Source of the DNA: Auriscalpium vulgare | Lineage: Eukaryota > Basidiomycota > Agaricomycetes > Russulales > Auriscalpiaceae | Assembly: GCA_019915015.1 (NCBI GenBank) | Contig: JAHBBC010000014.1 | Coordinates: 682,001 to 746,000, forward strand | Length of the DNA stretch: 64,000 nt | Direction: 5' to 3' | Shown: piece after piece, positions 19,651 through 31,800 of the stretch | Position numbering within the stretch: the stretch's first letter is position 1 | Layout of the letters: the number at the start of each line of letters is the position of its first letter | Notes under the pieces: generated by a model | Databases searched by the model: none | Seen by the model: the letters and a program-made list of their open reading frames with translations, nothing else | What the model was told of the DNA's origin: nothing | Translations under genes and position numbers: made by a program

Positions 19651-20995
19651 TAACCCCTCTGACCTCCGCCGTTCCCCTGGTTGACGAGCATCCGCGCGAA
19701 CTGTTCGGCGACAGCGGCTTTGATTGCTTCTTGAAACTGTTCTATTTTGATTACAGGCTCCGTCGTTGCAACCGCCACTGCCGGACCTGCGCTGACCGCT
19801 GGTACGATTGAGGGAGTGCCCCTCAGCTCGTACTCTCCTGCCTCTAGTACGTCGGCCATGGGGTACGGTGTTTCTTTATCGTGGTCCGGCAATTTGATCT
19901 GCAGTCTCGTCGCCACCCTTTTCATGAGGCTGTCCTGGAAAGCGCGAAGGAACGCGATATCGCGCTCACGGGTCGAGATCCTGCTTTTCTTAACCAGGAA
20001 GTCGGTGATCGCGAAGAACTGCCGATAGAATTCGCTGAGCTCGCCGCCGGACGCAATGCCCAGACGGTACCGACTGCCTACGAGCGCGTCCATGTCCGCG
20101 ATGGTATACTTGCGGTCCTCATCGGCTCCCGGGTACAGTTTAACAATGGCGTCCTGAAAGTCTTGGTAGGTCTTGGTGGGATCCTTAAACTCCGGCCTCG
20201 CTTCCCACTCCTCAGCCGTCGCGACGTCTAGGTAACGCACTGCGTGGCCCTTCTTCGCCGTATCATCCGCTAGTTGAGCCCGGGCAAAGAGATGGTTCAG
20301 CTCGTCGAAGTAACGCGGTAACTCGCGGGCTTTCTGATTGAAAGACGGTGCGTTGCGGTCCCCGCGGGTGGGCATTGCGACTGGCGCGACGTTGGGCTGA
20401 GGCGGTATTGCCTGTTGTCCGCCGCCTCCCCCTCCTCCACCGCCGCCGCCTCCGCCGCCGCCTCCTCCACCCGTTCCTGTTCCTTGTTGCTGTGTGCTCA
20501 TTCCTGACTGTGTTGGCGACTTTGGGTTGCTGGGGTTCGAACGGCTTGATAGAGCTTCTTGGGGATTGTTGCTAGCTTCCGCGACGTTTCGCGAAGTCCT
20601 ATCTTGTAAGGAAACGGCCCGTCCCCATCCCGGACTGACCCGTTCGTTCCTCGAGCATTCCCCCTCCGGATCATGCCGTGTGTGATGGTCGCTATCGCCA
20701 CCATCAGAATTCAGAAGCAAACCTTCTAGTCCCTCGATCGTGACGCGATCCCCTCCTGTGATCAGGGACCTAGGGTCCTCTCCGGCGCGTCGGATCTCCC
20801 TACTGAGGGTCGGTCCATGCGGATCCTCTTCTTCTGATGGCAGACTTGATAGCGATGAGACTTCCCCCTGTTCGTCTTGTGGTTCCTCGATTTCTGCCTC
20901 TATGGCCGCCTGTCGCGACGTATTGCGAGCGTCCGCCCTCGTGGTCCTCTGCGGCTGTGTTTTGGGAGGTGGGCTATCTTGGGTTTCGGCGCCAT
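19651..20995 (-). pseudogene. gag: Element 2 gag, truncated mirror copy
   Basis: Mirror of 8134-9478, with the same early one-base frame change and the same glycine tract (about 20417-20470). It ends after QGNGGGQRG-coding sequence, before the zinc knuckle, at the junction with the hAT fragment. Without the nucleic-acid-binding knuckle and pol it cannot be functional. Confidence 0.85.
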
Positions 20996-21085
20996 GTTGA
21001 TCAGCAACCGGGTGCCGTCTACGAGGCTGATTTTAAAGCTCGAACACGATCGTCATCACCATACCCCTCGCGGTGGGCTCCAAAA

Positions 21086-21742
21086 TGATACGCTATCACC
21101 CGGGACGGACCCTAGCGGGGCGTGCGGCGAGTGCCTCACAGGACAACAACCACCAACACTGCCTCCTATACGTCGCGATCCAGTCCGGGTGACTAGACTT
21201 GCTGAGTGGGAAGGTGTTCGTGTCGCTGTTGCGCTTCGTGCCCTCCCCGCGGTCATGCGGGGCCACCTCCTACCGCCTAAACACCAAACTAAACACTCAC
21301 CTGCCTGGGGATGCCCTCTACGGGATCCTCCTCCGAGTGCTTCGCACCCGTGTGCGAAGCGTCCGCCTATGGGCCGTCGCACCCCCTCTTGCCTGTCCGC
21401 CTGCCTACCTGTTCCCACATCGGTGGGGTCCTGCCTTCCTAAGTCTGGTAGTGCCTCAGGCTACAGTTTCTGTGAGGTAAAGGGTGTGGGTGGCTTGCGC
21501 CGCCCACAGGTTGATTTGGGTTGCTACGTCTCGCGCAGCTCCCTAAGTAGTGGCTCTACCTACGTCGCTAAGCCCTCCCGATCTAGCCTGTTCCGGTGAT
21601 CCGTTCCGTTGCCAGTCCCGGTTGCTCCTGGGTCGCCGGGCCACGTTCCCATCACCCCCGCTCCCGCGACCCTGCGCCTCGCATGCTGCTTCCCCGTCTT
21701 GCGACGTCTCGCTACACGCTTGCCCGCGGCCTGAACCTATCA
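21086..21742 (-). repeat. Element 2 LTR, mirror copy
   Basis: Inverted copy of 7387-8043 with the same TGATA...TATCA ends. A primer-site copy lies next to it at about 21065-21082. Confidence 0.65.
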
Positions 21743-22108
21743 CCGGCTCCCAACACATCCGAGCTGAAGCGTCATCGGCTCCTTGAGCTGGAACACATCC
21801 ATTCTTGCAATGTGGGCCGCCTCATGGCTGATCCCATTCGTGGTACTCCCGCTGTCGAAGAGTACGTACATTTCGGCGCTGCCAACTTTAATATTTGCAG
21901 CTAACACCTGGTGCAGTCGTGGACTACGGTCAGGCTGTTCTGCCAGCGTTGACTGCCGGCGAATGTTGGAAGTATAAGCCCATTTCGGGACGTTCTCGGT
22001 TTTGGGGAGTACGTGAGTCGCCATGATCTGAAGTTCTGATATTTCTTCAACAGAGTCTCGGTCGGTATCGTCGCCAGCGGGACGTCCGGTCGCACGTGGT
22101 GACGACAC
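21743..22108 (-). pseudogene. Element 1 protease start, mirror copy
   Basis: Mirror of 7021-7386, with the DSGS motif, cut by the LTR at the same base. Confidence 0.75.
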
Positions 22109-22191
22109 GTCGGGGGTGGTAGGTGCAGAAAGTCGGCGTGATCCATGCCGGGTATCCGAGGGTCAGAGCTTTCCATGGCACGAGCTGCCCC

Positions 22192-23664
22192 TTATACGGC
22201 GCGCTGCGCCATCTGAATGCCAATGTCTATGCCATTCTGGTAAGCCTCTTCGACGCTATTAACTTGGTCCTCCCCGTCGCGACTGATCACAGTAAATCTC
22301 TGGGGTTCATCAGGCGGGGTGCGTTGTGGGACGATTACATCGTCTGCATACTCGATCGGCTGTGGAGGTAATGGGAGCGGGGATCTCCTGCTGTCCAAGC
22401 TCTCTCTGGGTCGTAGTCTCCCCACTCCACACCATCACCTTGCTCTGACCACTGTGGTCCTGGCCCCCAGGTGAGCGATATGGCCTCTGTACCGTTCCAG
22501 CCTCCATCAGGTGTGCTCCCTATGGGCGAGTGAGAACCGGCAGTGCCGTTCGTGGTTGGAGCGGGTACATTGATAGCCAATGTTGGTTCAATCACTGGTG
22601 TATCTTCTTCTGCGGCGTCCGCAGGTTGTAACCGCATTGCAGCCAGGCGCATAGTGGCCAATCACATAGGTGGGCCAATATCATCCTCGTCCACGTCCGA
22701 GCCGCTGATCTCATAGTCTTCCGCGACATCATCCGCAGATTCGTATTGTGCACCTAGGGGGCTGTCCTCATCGTCGTCTAATGGTACTTCTTTTCCCAAC
22801 AACGCGTCGTTCTCATTGGTTGGGCCCTCCCCCTCTAGTTCCAAATCGTTGGCCGCCGCGTCATCGTCGGCGTCGACCATGCGTGCCGCATACACGCGGG
22901 GCTGGCCGGTTTTGGGGCACTCTGAGTCACCCGCATAATGTCCCACGCCCCCACAAGCGAAACAGATTACTGACTTCCGGTCTGGTTTGGGACGCGATGC
23001 GGAGGGTTCGCGGTTATATCGTGAGTCACAACGCTGTGTCGATGGTTCACGATTGCGGGGTCGTTCATTATTCCCCCCACGGCTACGGTCACGATCACTG
23101 ACTTCGCGATTGTTCCCTGGTCTAGCGTCCGTTGCATCGCGATGCGTGCGTACTGAACTGTAGGAATCGCCCTTGGTGCGTGTCATCTTTGGGCTGTTGT
23201 TCACGTTCGAGGTGGCTGCAGCAGTTGCGCTCGATGATCGTGTACGCCCCAGACTCTCTAGCATCTGGCGGTAGGCTCGGGTCCCCGCCTCCGCTTCAAG
23301 GGCAGCGGTGAGCAGCTCCGCGGTGGTACCTTCTTCCGCCACTATTCCTTTATGCTTATATATTATCTCCACAATGTCGGCCGGCAGTCCACTAACAAAG
23401 AGTTTGCGGAAGGTATAATCATTGGGGAGTTCTACCAGCCGCGTCGATCTAGTGCGTAGTTCACTATAAAACTCGGCGACACCGCCTTTGCGAGAGAATT
23501 GTGTTGACATGAACTGTTCTAGCGCGGTTTGGTCACTCTTGCCCACAATGAACCGACGGAATAGAGCCAGAATAGCATCTAAGAACGTCCAGTTCACCTG
23601 CGAACGGGTGGGTGACTCAATCTCATCATTATACCACTTTGCCGCACGGTCGGTGAGACATTGT
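22192..23664 (-). pseudogene. gag: Element 1 gag C-terminal part, mirror copy
   Basis: Mirror of 5464-6937, with the same zinc knuckle and in-frame UGA. One C fewer in a C-run near 22379 shifts the frame after the UGA, so the post-UGA frame is 108 codons here instead of 156. Confidence 0.75.
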
Positions 23665-23666
23665 TA

Positions 23667-24579
23667 CAATTAACTCTTAATTGTTTATTTCTCTAACCAG
23701 TCAGGTCAAAAAGTGTGCTTCAGGAAAAGCACGAAAGGAAATTTATTCCCACGGCTGTTCCACCTGCCTAATTCAGTAATTCTTACCTAAGTGACTTTTA
23801 CCTATACTTTCTATCCCACACTCGTGTCTATACGTATTTGGCATTTTTCAAACTAACTAGTCTAGATATGTATATGATTCCAATTGTTCTGTGATGAGAA
23901 AGACAGGCCTCATATTTTCTTTCTTTTGGAAAAAAGTTCCCACGGGTGTTGTAGACAGAGGTTTTGGGTATCAGTCAGTTGACCCAAGTTACTATGTTAT
24001 TTTTCTTTCTACCCAAGCTATTACAAGTGTGTACTGAACCTACCACCTATATATTAAGCTAATTTAATACAGTCTAACAGCATAGATTGACAGAAAATAG
24101 AGACATATACACTGACTTAATGTGTCTAGGTATAGTCTACAGGGACCATCCATCCCCTTGCCTACAGAATGGTAGTGTATTGTATCTGTGCAAGGGGACA
24201 ATAACAGGTGGGATGTCATGTCAGCATGTGCAGTGTGGGGTGCAATGCAAGATGGGGTATCATGTCACAGCACAGGTAGTGTGCTAACTTGTATGTCAGT
24301 GCAAAGGAAGTGTAAAGCATGACATATTTGTATGTCAGTATATCAACATAGCACTGTGGTACTGTGCAGGCAACGTGGGTGTGATGTTGTGCAGAACATG
24401 TAGGCTGTGTGCGTGATGCGTCAGAGTGCAAGGTGGGGTAACAGGTCAGTGTGTTGCAGGGTAGGCAGCGTGAGGTGAAGCAGGTTGTTATATTATATGC
24501 AGACAGCTACACTGACAGACAGTGAGTTGTACTGGAAATGGACACCCCCCCCTCCCCCCTAAACGATTAAGAGCAATTG
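23667..24579. mobile_element. AT-rich TIR element in gag, mirror copy
   Basis: Inverted copy of 4548-5461 with the same TA-flanked ends. Confidence 0.7.
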
Positions 24580-25883
24580 TACTGCCATGCATGCATTGGC
24601 CCATTGACCCCAAGTCCCAGGGCATCCAACCGCAGTGCGTCATATTCTGGACCGACGGCTTGGCTAAGTCGCAGCCAGCGAAGCAAAGCACCTAGCCATA
24701 CTTCAAATGTTATTAGGTTGTCCTCGCCATCGTACCCTCCGGGCATCGTGAACTTAAGCCCCTTGATCTGGAATCCTAAACTGACGGCCTCACTAACGCG
24801 GGATAATACCATCTCCTTGATTCGCTCAGCAGGGTCAAGTACACCCAACACTCCGGACTTCGGGGTAGCGTGGGGTGGCAGTGGCTTCACGCGCCTTTTC
24901 ACGGGGGTTACGCTCCACGGTGTTACACTGGTGTACGGCTCTGCGATACGGGCGCGTTTATCGGTAACCTTGCGTGGCTTCTGGGAGACAGTGTGCACTG
25001 CGTCGTCATCGCGTGCGTAGTCCATCAGTGCTCCCTCATCATCAGTCGATCGTGAGTCCGTCCTGGCCATTGGGGTAGTTTTTTGTATCATATCGGCCAT
25101 CCGGGCATGATGTTTCTCTAAATTCCGGCGACCCTCCTCTGCAGTGCGTGTACCCAATCCGACCGTCGGTGTTACTCCTGCAGTGCTCGTCGTACTAGGA
25201 GGGGTCACCACTATACTCATCGGGGGCGCCGGTTCAAGCTGACTGAGGTCGACTTCAGTCTCCTCCTGCTTGATCAGTGGGGGAGAGCCATACATGGCGT
25301 CTCTCGCGTTGCTCGATCCAGGTGGCCCGTACTGGTGCATGATGCCCTGTATCAAATTCAGAATTTGGGCGCGAGCCACTGTAGCTGCTTGCACCGATTG
25401 CCTCGCTTGCTCGGACACAATCGACGCAGTCTCGAGCTGGGATTTGTGGGCAACAACATGTAATTGTAGATCATCAAGCATAGCAACAAGTCGAGGGTCC
25501 ATTATCTGGGTGCCAAGGGGTTCGGGTACCTCTGTAGGTGCGCGTCCCTTGCCCTTGTCCACTCGAGATCCCGCGTGCGTCTCCTCGTCCGACCCATCCA
25601 GCGCCTGCTCGATGTCCGTGAGCGACATCATTGCGCTCCCCGAGTGACCATCCATCTCCGGCGGCGGATCGGGCTGGGGATCAGACGGTCCCGGCATCGC
25701 ATTGGGGCTGTTAAGCTCGGCGACAATTCCGGGAGCTGGGGTACGCACTTTCGATCCGTCAGTGGGCGTGCCCGTCCGCTCAGTAGGGGCGGAGGGTGTC
25801 GTCACGCTCGACTGTTTCGTGTTCCCGCCGAGTCGGGGGGATACACGAGTCTTTTTTGGGTCCTTAGCTCGACTCGGTGCCAT
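24580..25883 (-). pseudogene. gag: Element 1 gag N-terminal part, mirror copy
   Basis: Mirror of 3244-4547, reading MAPSRAKDPKK from 25883 and interrupted at the same TA. Confidence 0.8.
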
Positions 25884-26031
25884 CGTAGCTTTCTAGATGA
25901 CCTTAGTTAGTAAAATGAGTCGTATCGAATCAACATACTGTGGCGTTCAAAAAACTGTAAGGCGTCTTGATCTTGGATACTTGCTGATCACTCCTGCTGA
26001 ACGGAATCCACGTGTTTTCCATAGGAATCGG

Positions 26032-26117
26032 TGGATGCCGTAGGTGTAGAATGGATGTACAAGTTAAAGAAGATGCCTTCCCATAACTGGAAGGCGCTAC
26101 TACAACTACGGCATCCA
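26032..26117 (-). other. Structured leader, mirror copy
   Basis: Same 12-bp stem and inner 7-bp hairpin as 3010-3095. Confidence 0.5.
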
Positions 26118-26173
26118 AACGTGAGTAAACAAAGCCGACGATACGGCGCATGCACATATAGCGCTCGCCCGCG

Positions 26174-26780
26174 TTACAGCGGCGGCGACGACAAGACGGC
26201 CTCCGAGAGCTCGTCCTCACCTTCATTACCCTCGTCTCCGACCTCCGACTCGAGCTCAGGCAGCGTCTCAACAGGCGGCAGCAAGAAATCGTCCTCCATA
26301 GGCACAACCACGCTAGGTCCCGCCACCGGAGTCGAAGCCGCGTCAACAGGATCCCCCGCAGCAGCGAAGAAGGTGTCGACCGAGTCATCTAAATTGGACT
26401 ACAAAAAGCGTTAGGAACGCCAGTCAAGCAGCACGACAACGAAGACATACCTGGTCCATTTCGGGCACGACAGAAATGTAGCCGAACGATTTAGCCTTCC
26501 AGGTTTCCTCACCGTACTTCAAGGCGATCTCCTGGAACTCGTGGACGAACTCTTGAGTCCGCGTAGCGCTGTGCGGGAACGTATGCATCTGGAACTGTCG
26601 ATCAAGAAGCATCAGAGATCAAAGGAAGTCAAGCGATCAAAAAGAAGCACTTACCAGGGCTTGGGCGACACGCAGGCACCAGTTCAGCTTGTCGGCCGGT
26701 GTTGCCTCGGCGTCGAACGCGTCAAGACGCTTGCGGATAGCGGTCAAGCAGAGTTCAATGGAAGAAGGACGAGTGGACAT
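26174..26780 (-). CDS. Small three-exon gene of element 1, mirror copy
   Basis: Mirror of 2347-2953, with the same splice sites and an unbroken frame. Two identical copies of this gene facing each other 23 kb apart would produce identical transcripts. Confidence 0.62.
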
Positions 26781-26782
26781 GG

Positions 26783-28831
26783 GCAATGAGCGCAGGGGAA
26801 CAGAGACAACAAAAGGGAATGCAGACAAGAACTATTGCATTCCACCTCCTTTTATGCCTTTTCGCTCGGCCGCACGTCCCTTGCTCTTTCGTCTACTCCC
26901 GCGCACACACTACAGAACCCGACTTCCTCGAAATTTGTTTCAACTCGAAAACCCACGCAACATCCCCGCTGTCCTCGACTTCAGGAAACCACCTTCACCT
27001 TTTTGATCCTATTTCCAACGGCCCCAGACCATCGCCTCATGTCAAACTCAATCATGATGTCATCATTTCATTTCAAGCATTTCGAGTCCCTCGCGCAACA
27101 CTTTCACTCCCACGACATTTGCCGACCTAGGCTTACCAAATTCCGACACATCTTCTTTCGCCTCCGGCCAACCCCGCTATTGGCTCCCACACTTTCAAAA
27201 AGTCTTTGAGACTTGCGACAAAAATATCCGACGCTTCAACAATTCCTCCGCCGCAGCACATCCCTCGAAAGGAGAGAAGAAGCCCTCGACGCAAGTATCT
27301 CATGGACCTGACACGCGACAACATCGCACATTTCGCACCGACACCCAGAACACGAGTCCAACACGCGCCAATCCCTTTTCGTAATACGCCAGGCACATTT
27401 TCCTTCGTTGCCAAAGCTCGGCATGGTCGGAGGCGGTCCAGTATGCCATCATGTACGAACTGGCGCCGTCGACTTTCGTATTCCCTCCCGCCCGCGTATT
27501 CCTTTCGAGGCGTCACTCCCTCTACGTGCTGACCGAGGACGGTCAGTATTTCAATAAGGAGGAGGTGATACGCCTGCCCAGCCATCTAGCGGAGAAACCC
27601 CGACTTTTGGCATTTTCGGCATCTTCCAAAATCACGTGACCTCGGCCCGCCGGCCTTGGTCCGCACCATCAGGTTTCACTACCACCCCGCAGCGTCTATC
27701 GAAAGCGCCCCAAACGCACTTGAAATAGCCTACACGCCCACCAAGCGCCCCGAGCCACACACCACAATCCTACGGCCCCGCACAACAGTCACACAGCGGC
27801 TATCGGACTCGGAGCCACACGCCACAATCCTTCCCCGCCGTGATGCGCCGCCGCGGCTGTCAATCACACTTCCCTTCTGTGTCTCCCGATTCCTTGATAT
27901 TCCCCACATCTTGATCCATGCTACGGTCCCGCCTACGTTAATCCACAGCCGTCCGAGATAGACAGGAGCGCTACACAGCGAGCCAAGACCGCCCGTTGTA
28001 CGTCCCTCCCTTCAATTACACTCGGAATACATCGGATACCCTGCTCGACTTTACGATACACCACCAGTGCCTTACGACCTAAGCGCTAGTAGCGCTCAAC
28101 GCACTTCGCCCCCTAGCGGCGATCGTAAGTCGAACTAAACCTAAACCATCCTTAATTCAACGATCCTCTCTTGCCACATCCCTCGTATACTCACTCCCCC
28201 GCGTCCACGTCGTACCCCGTGATATCTGACCCACGTCTCCTGTGTTTTAGATCGTATTTGTCTTCACTATGTCAACGTCCGTACGATACGGATTTCTGAC
28301 TCGCTTGTCGTACAAATAGTTCTGAGTCGCTAGAGGACGAAAGAACAAGTTACTATTCCCCCTCGTACTCAGGATCTCGAAAGAGCTTCTGAAGTGGCCT
28401 GACTTCACCACAACTCGTCGCTCTAGCTTTTAGACGCATGAAACTTTGACACCAATACCACGCCGCAATATCAATACGAATATCAATACCACGACCCTCG
28501 ACAAATCCCCTCTCGCCCTTCAAAATCTCCCTACGCCTCACCACTCTCTCCCTCGACACCCCGCACCTTCAACGCAGAGATCAGGCCTATATACGCCCCT
28601 CTGTTCCTTCGTCACCGCCTCGTACTTTGTCCCTCTCGTCCTTGATATATTCCCCCGACCATTGCCACCGCTGCGTAATTCCCCCTCAACTTTCGAAATA
28701 GTCCTCGCGCCCCCTCCGACATTCCTAGCTTCCGTGACACATTCTTGGGAGCTCGCCCGCCGCGTCTCCAGCACTGCATCATTTCGGTGATCCGTGCTGT
28801 GTCTAGCTCGCGCACACCAGTCCATGTAGTC
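26783..28831. other. Gene-poor stretch, mirror of 292-2340
   Basis: Same content as the left copy with several single-base homopolymer differences, for example near 27600, 27742 and 28131. No convincing gene. Confidence 0.5.
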
Positions 28832-28881
28832 TAATTAAAAATAAGACCGGTAGCTACCGGTCGGATCATTATAATGACAGA

Positions 28882-28889
28882 CCGGTAAC
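28882..28889. repeat. Left 8-bp target duplication of the hAT element
   Basis: CCGGTAAC immediately precedes TAGCGTTGCGGG. The same eight bases follow the right end at 34207-34214. The empty site is represented by the opposite arm of the fold-back element near 39886. Confidence 0.9.
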
Positions 28890-31800
28890 TAGCGTTGCGG
28901 GAAAAACCTGAGTTTTTCCCCGAAAAAGTTTTTCCCCGGTAATGTACCTGTATAGTACCGGTACCATACCTGCCCTGCCCTGGGCCCCAATATACCCGGT
29001 ACAATACCTCCAGCACGTGATGTGTGTCGGCCCCTCCGGCGCCCGGCGCCGGCCCATGAGCCATGAGGCTCGCAGCCTCGCACGCAGACATGGCCGGCAG
29101 TCGTAAGGTGGTTGTGCAATGCTACGCGGATGTTTAAGGAGGTATTAGACACATCCCGCCTCGGCATGGGATAGTTGCAAGAGTGTTGTATGCAGCAACG
29201 TGTGTATGATCGACCCGTTGCTGTGATCGACATTTACACTCCGTAGTGAGTGACTAAATGAGGGCGCAATCTTCACCTTCGACACTGGCCTAGCACATTT
29301 TGCCAACCCTCAAAACTGTCAAATGGCGGACGACGAGGTCATCCACGACATCGACTCATTTCAAACTCTGGGTGATATCCTCAAAAGAATACCCATTCCC
29401 GACGACATTAAACATGTCCTACTACCACACCAGCCCTGCGCAATGCCGATATCCAAGATTTCCCTGTCCCACCGGAGGCGAACGCGCCGTCTCTGCTCCA
29501 GCAGAGCACACTCTTCTCGAAGGGCCAAAGCTTCATAACGGCCGCAAATGCAATGGTCCTGCTCTCTAGGCCGATGCCGCCGCACACCGAGGTGTTGGAA
29601 ATCCTGCAAAACCGCGTCAACCCCGCCCTAGAGACAGGCTATGCTTGCCTGGGCTATCCTGTTCAAGAGTCGGTCACTCAACAAACACTCAAAACCCCGA
29701 TGTGGGTTCTCACCTACTGGTACGAGGTCCGGCGCATACTCGCTGCCAAGGCGCGCCTTTCTCTGGCCACTGCGTGGTTGAAGACTTGGACCGAGGGCTT
29801 GCTCAACGACGAGGTGAAGTCCCTTGCTGCAGACACGTCAGCACTCCTCGACGACTGGCCATGGGACGTACCCCTCCCAACGACGATGGGCGTCGATCCA
29901 AAGACGCTTACATCGTACTGTGGTCGGCGTTGGCTGGCGGCGGAGCATATGGATCAGCTGGGGATGCTGCTAGGTCATCGTCTGCAAAGACAAGGCAAGC
30001 CGGCATGTATACTGCCGAGTGCGGCATCAGTCAAGCTCATTGACACGTACCGCAACCGCGCACGACTCAATGCTAGCGGAACATCTTACCAATCAATGCG
30101 CGGCATCACTCCCCTACGATTGGCTGGCTCGCAGCTGCAAGATGGATCACTCAAGGAGGTTGGAATGACGATCGGGGTGCGGATCGATGGCGCGGATGTG
30201 CTCTTGCCAGCAGCCGTACACGAGACAAATCACTGGGTGTCCATTGCGGTCAGCGTAGAGCCACACACGGCTTTCTATGCTGATTCTCTTGGACGGAAGC
30301 CGCCCCGCGAGCTGTTGGAGATGATAGAATGGTGGTTAGGACAACACGGAGCGACTGGGCCGCTTTCACTCAACGTGTTACCATGCACCCCACAGCTCGA
30401 CAGCTTCTCCTGCTCTGTCCTCAGCCACAATTCTCTTGCTCACCATCTCATCCCCGACGACATCCATCTCCTCTCGGATACAGACTGTGTCGTGCAACGC
30501 ATTCGACACCTTGCTGACATAATGTGTTACCTACGTGACATGGTCAGTGCGCGCTCAGCTTCACTTACTTGCGGACTCGACTCACCGACAGTGCAGGACA
30601 GTCTCAAATACAAGTCCAATATGCTAGCGCCTGGCATGCTTATACGGGCAAGTGCGCACACATCGGCGTTCACGAAGCCGCAGTTATTGAGTCTAGAAGG
30701 CGTCGTTAAGAGGCGACTGAGTGTAGCCACCAATGTCACGCCACTCACCGTGCCAGCCAAACGCACGAAGAAAAATGCCGCTTCGAAAGGAAAGGAACCG
30801 GCGGAGAGTTCCGGCAATGCGGGGAGCAAGCAGCAGTGGGACGAGGTCTTCAAACCGGCGTCGTTGAATCTGCATATTGCTGGAACGTCAACTGTAAGTG
30901 CCCAAAGAGGTTGTCAGCGCGCGACAGCAGTAAGTAACAGAAGCTTTGCTTACAGGTTGCAAAGCGTTCGGGCGGAAACACAGTCGCTACGCACAAGCAG
31001 CCTAGTAGTTCACCGGTACTGCAAGACCAGCAGCTCGATGAACAGAAATCAGATGCCGAAGGAGTTGCGGACGGCGCAGCTCCGTATGTGAACGAGATGG
31101 GGGAAGAAGATGGGAGCGACATGGAGATTGAGCTTAACCCTGGTGACCTTGTCAAATGGGTGCAGCCGAAGAAGGATGCGCGCCGGGGAGGACGGCCGCC
31201 GGATCCTCTGATGGACGCTCTCACCGAGGCTTGCTATCGCCGCGACAATCCAACTACGCTGCTCTGGCGCTGTGTCGGAGGTCCTGATAACCCTTGCCAT
31301 CATACTTTCCGACATCGAGCGTTGATCCGAGTCGTTCGTCATGCAAAGGACTGCCCAAGCTGTCCTCAGAGCTGCGGGAGAAAGTGCACATACATTCAGC
31401 TGGAAAGGCACTGTCTGCGCAGGTCCAGGAGCTCACCAATTCGAAAGGATCCATGATGGTTGCGAAGGAACTAGGAGCTCAAGATGGAATTGGACAAGAT
31501 GGGGAGAAGCAAGATGCAGGCGCCGCGACACATGCGTTCTTTCGGCAAGCAAAGGCGCTTGGGAAGCTCGAGCGTCACAGAAAGCTCGACCTTGCCATTC
31601 TTAAACTCATATGCGTCGCGGGTTTGCCAACATATATCGTCTCGCGCCGGAGTGGAAGGAGATGCTTGAGATTGCCTTACCATCATATGCACCTTCAACC
31701 AGAGACAAGCTCGAATATGAAGGCATCGTAAACGAAGCATCGTGGGTCCGCCGGGAGCAACTCAAGTATCTGCAAGGTCAGGAAGACCTCACTCTCTCCT

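Larger units (their letters stand above)
19651..28888 (-). repeat. Right arm of the 9.2-kb inverted repeat
   Basis: Reverse-complement copy of 235-9478. The inner end is within the element 2 gag at about codon 450 of its open frame; the outer end is at the CCGGTAAC duplication of the hAT insertion. The junction with the hAT fragment has no more than one base of homology. It carries the same elements as the left arm, annotated individually below, and differs in single homopolymer bases. Confidence 0.93.

Noticed and set aside
235..28888. A simple missed-adapter sequencing fold-back
   Set aside because: Such artefacts have little or no unique spacer. Here 10.2 kb of different sequence separates the arms, so at most a more complex misassembly is possible.
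1..29000. A linear plasmid or a Starship-type giant transposon
   Set aside because: No DNA polymerase B, RNA polymerase or tyrosine-recombinase captain gene was seen, and the inner ends of the arms cut a gag gene instead of forming element termini.
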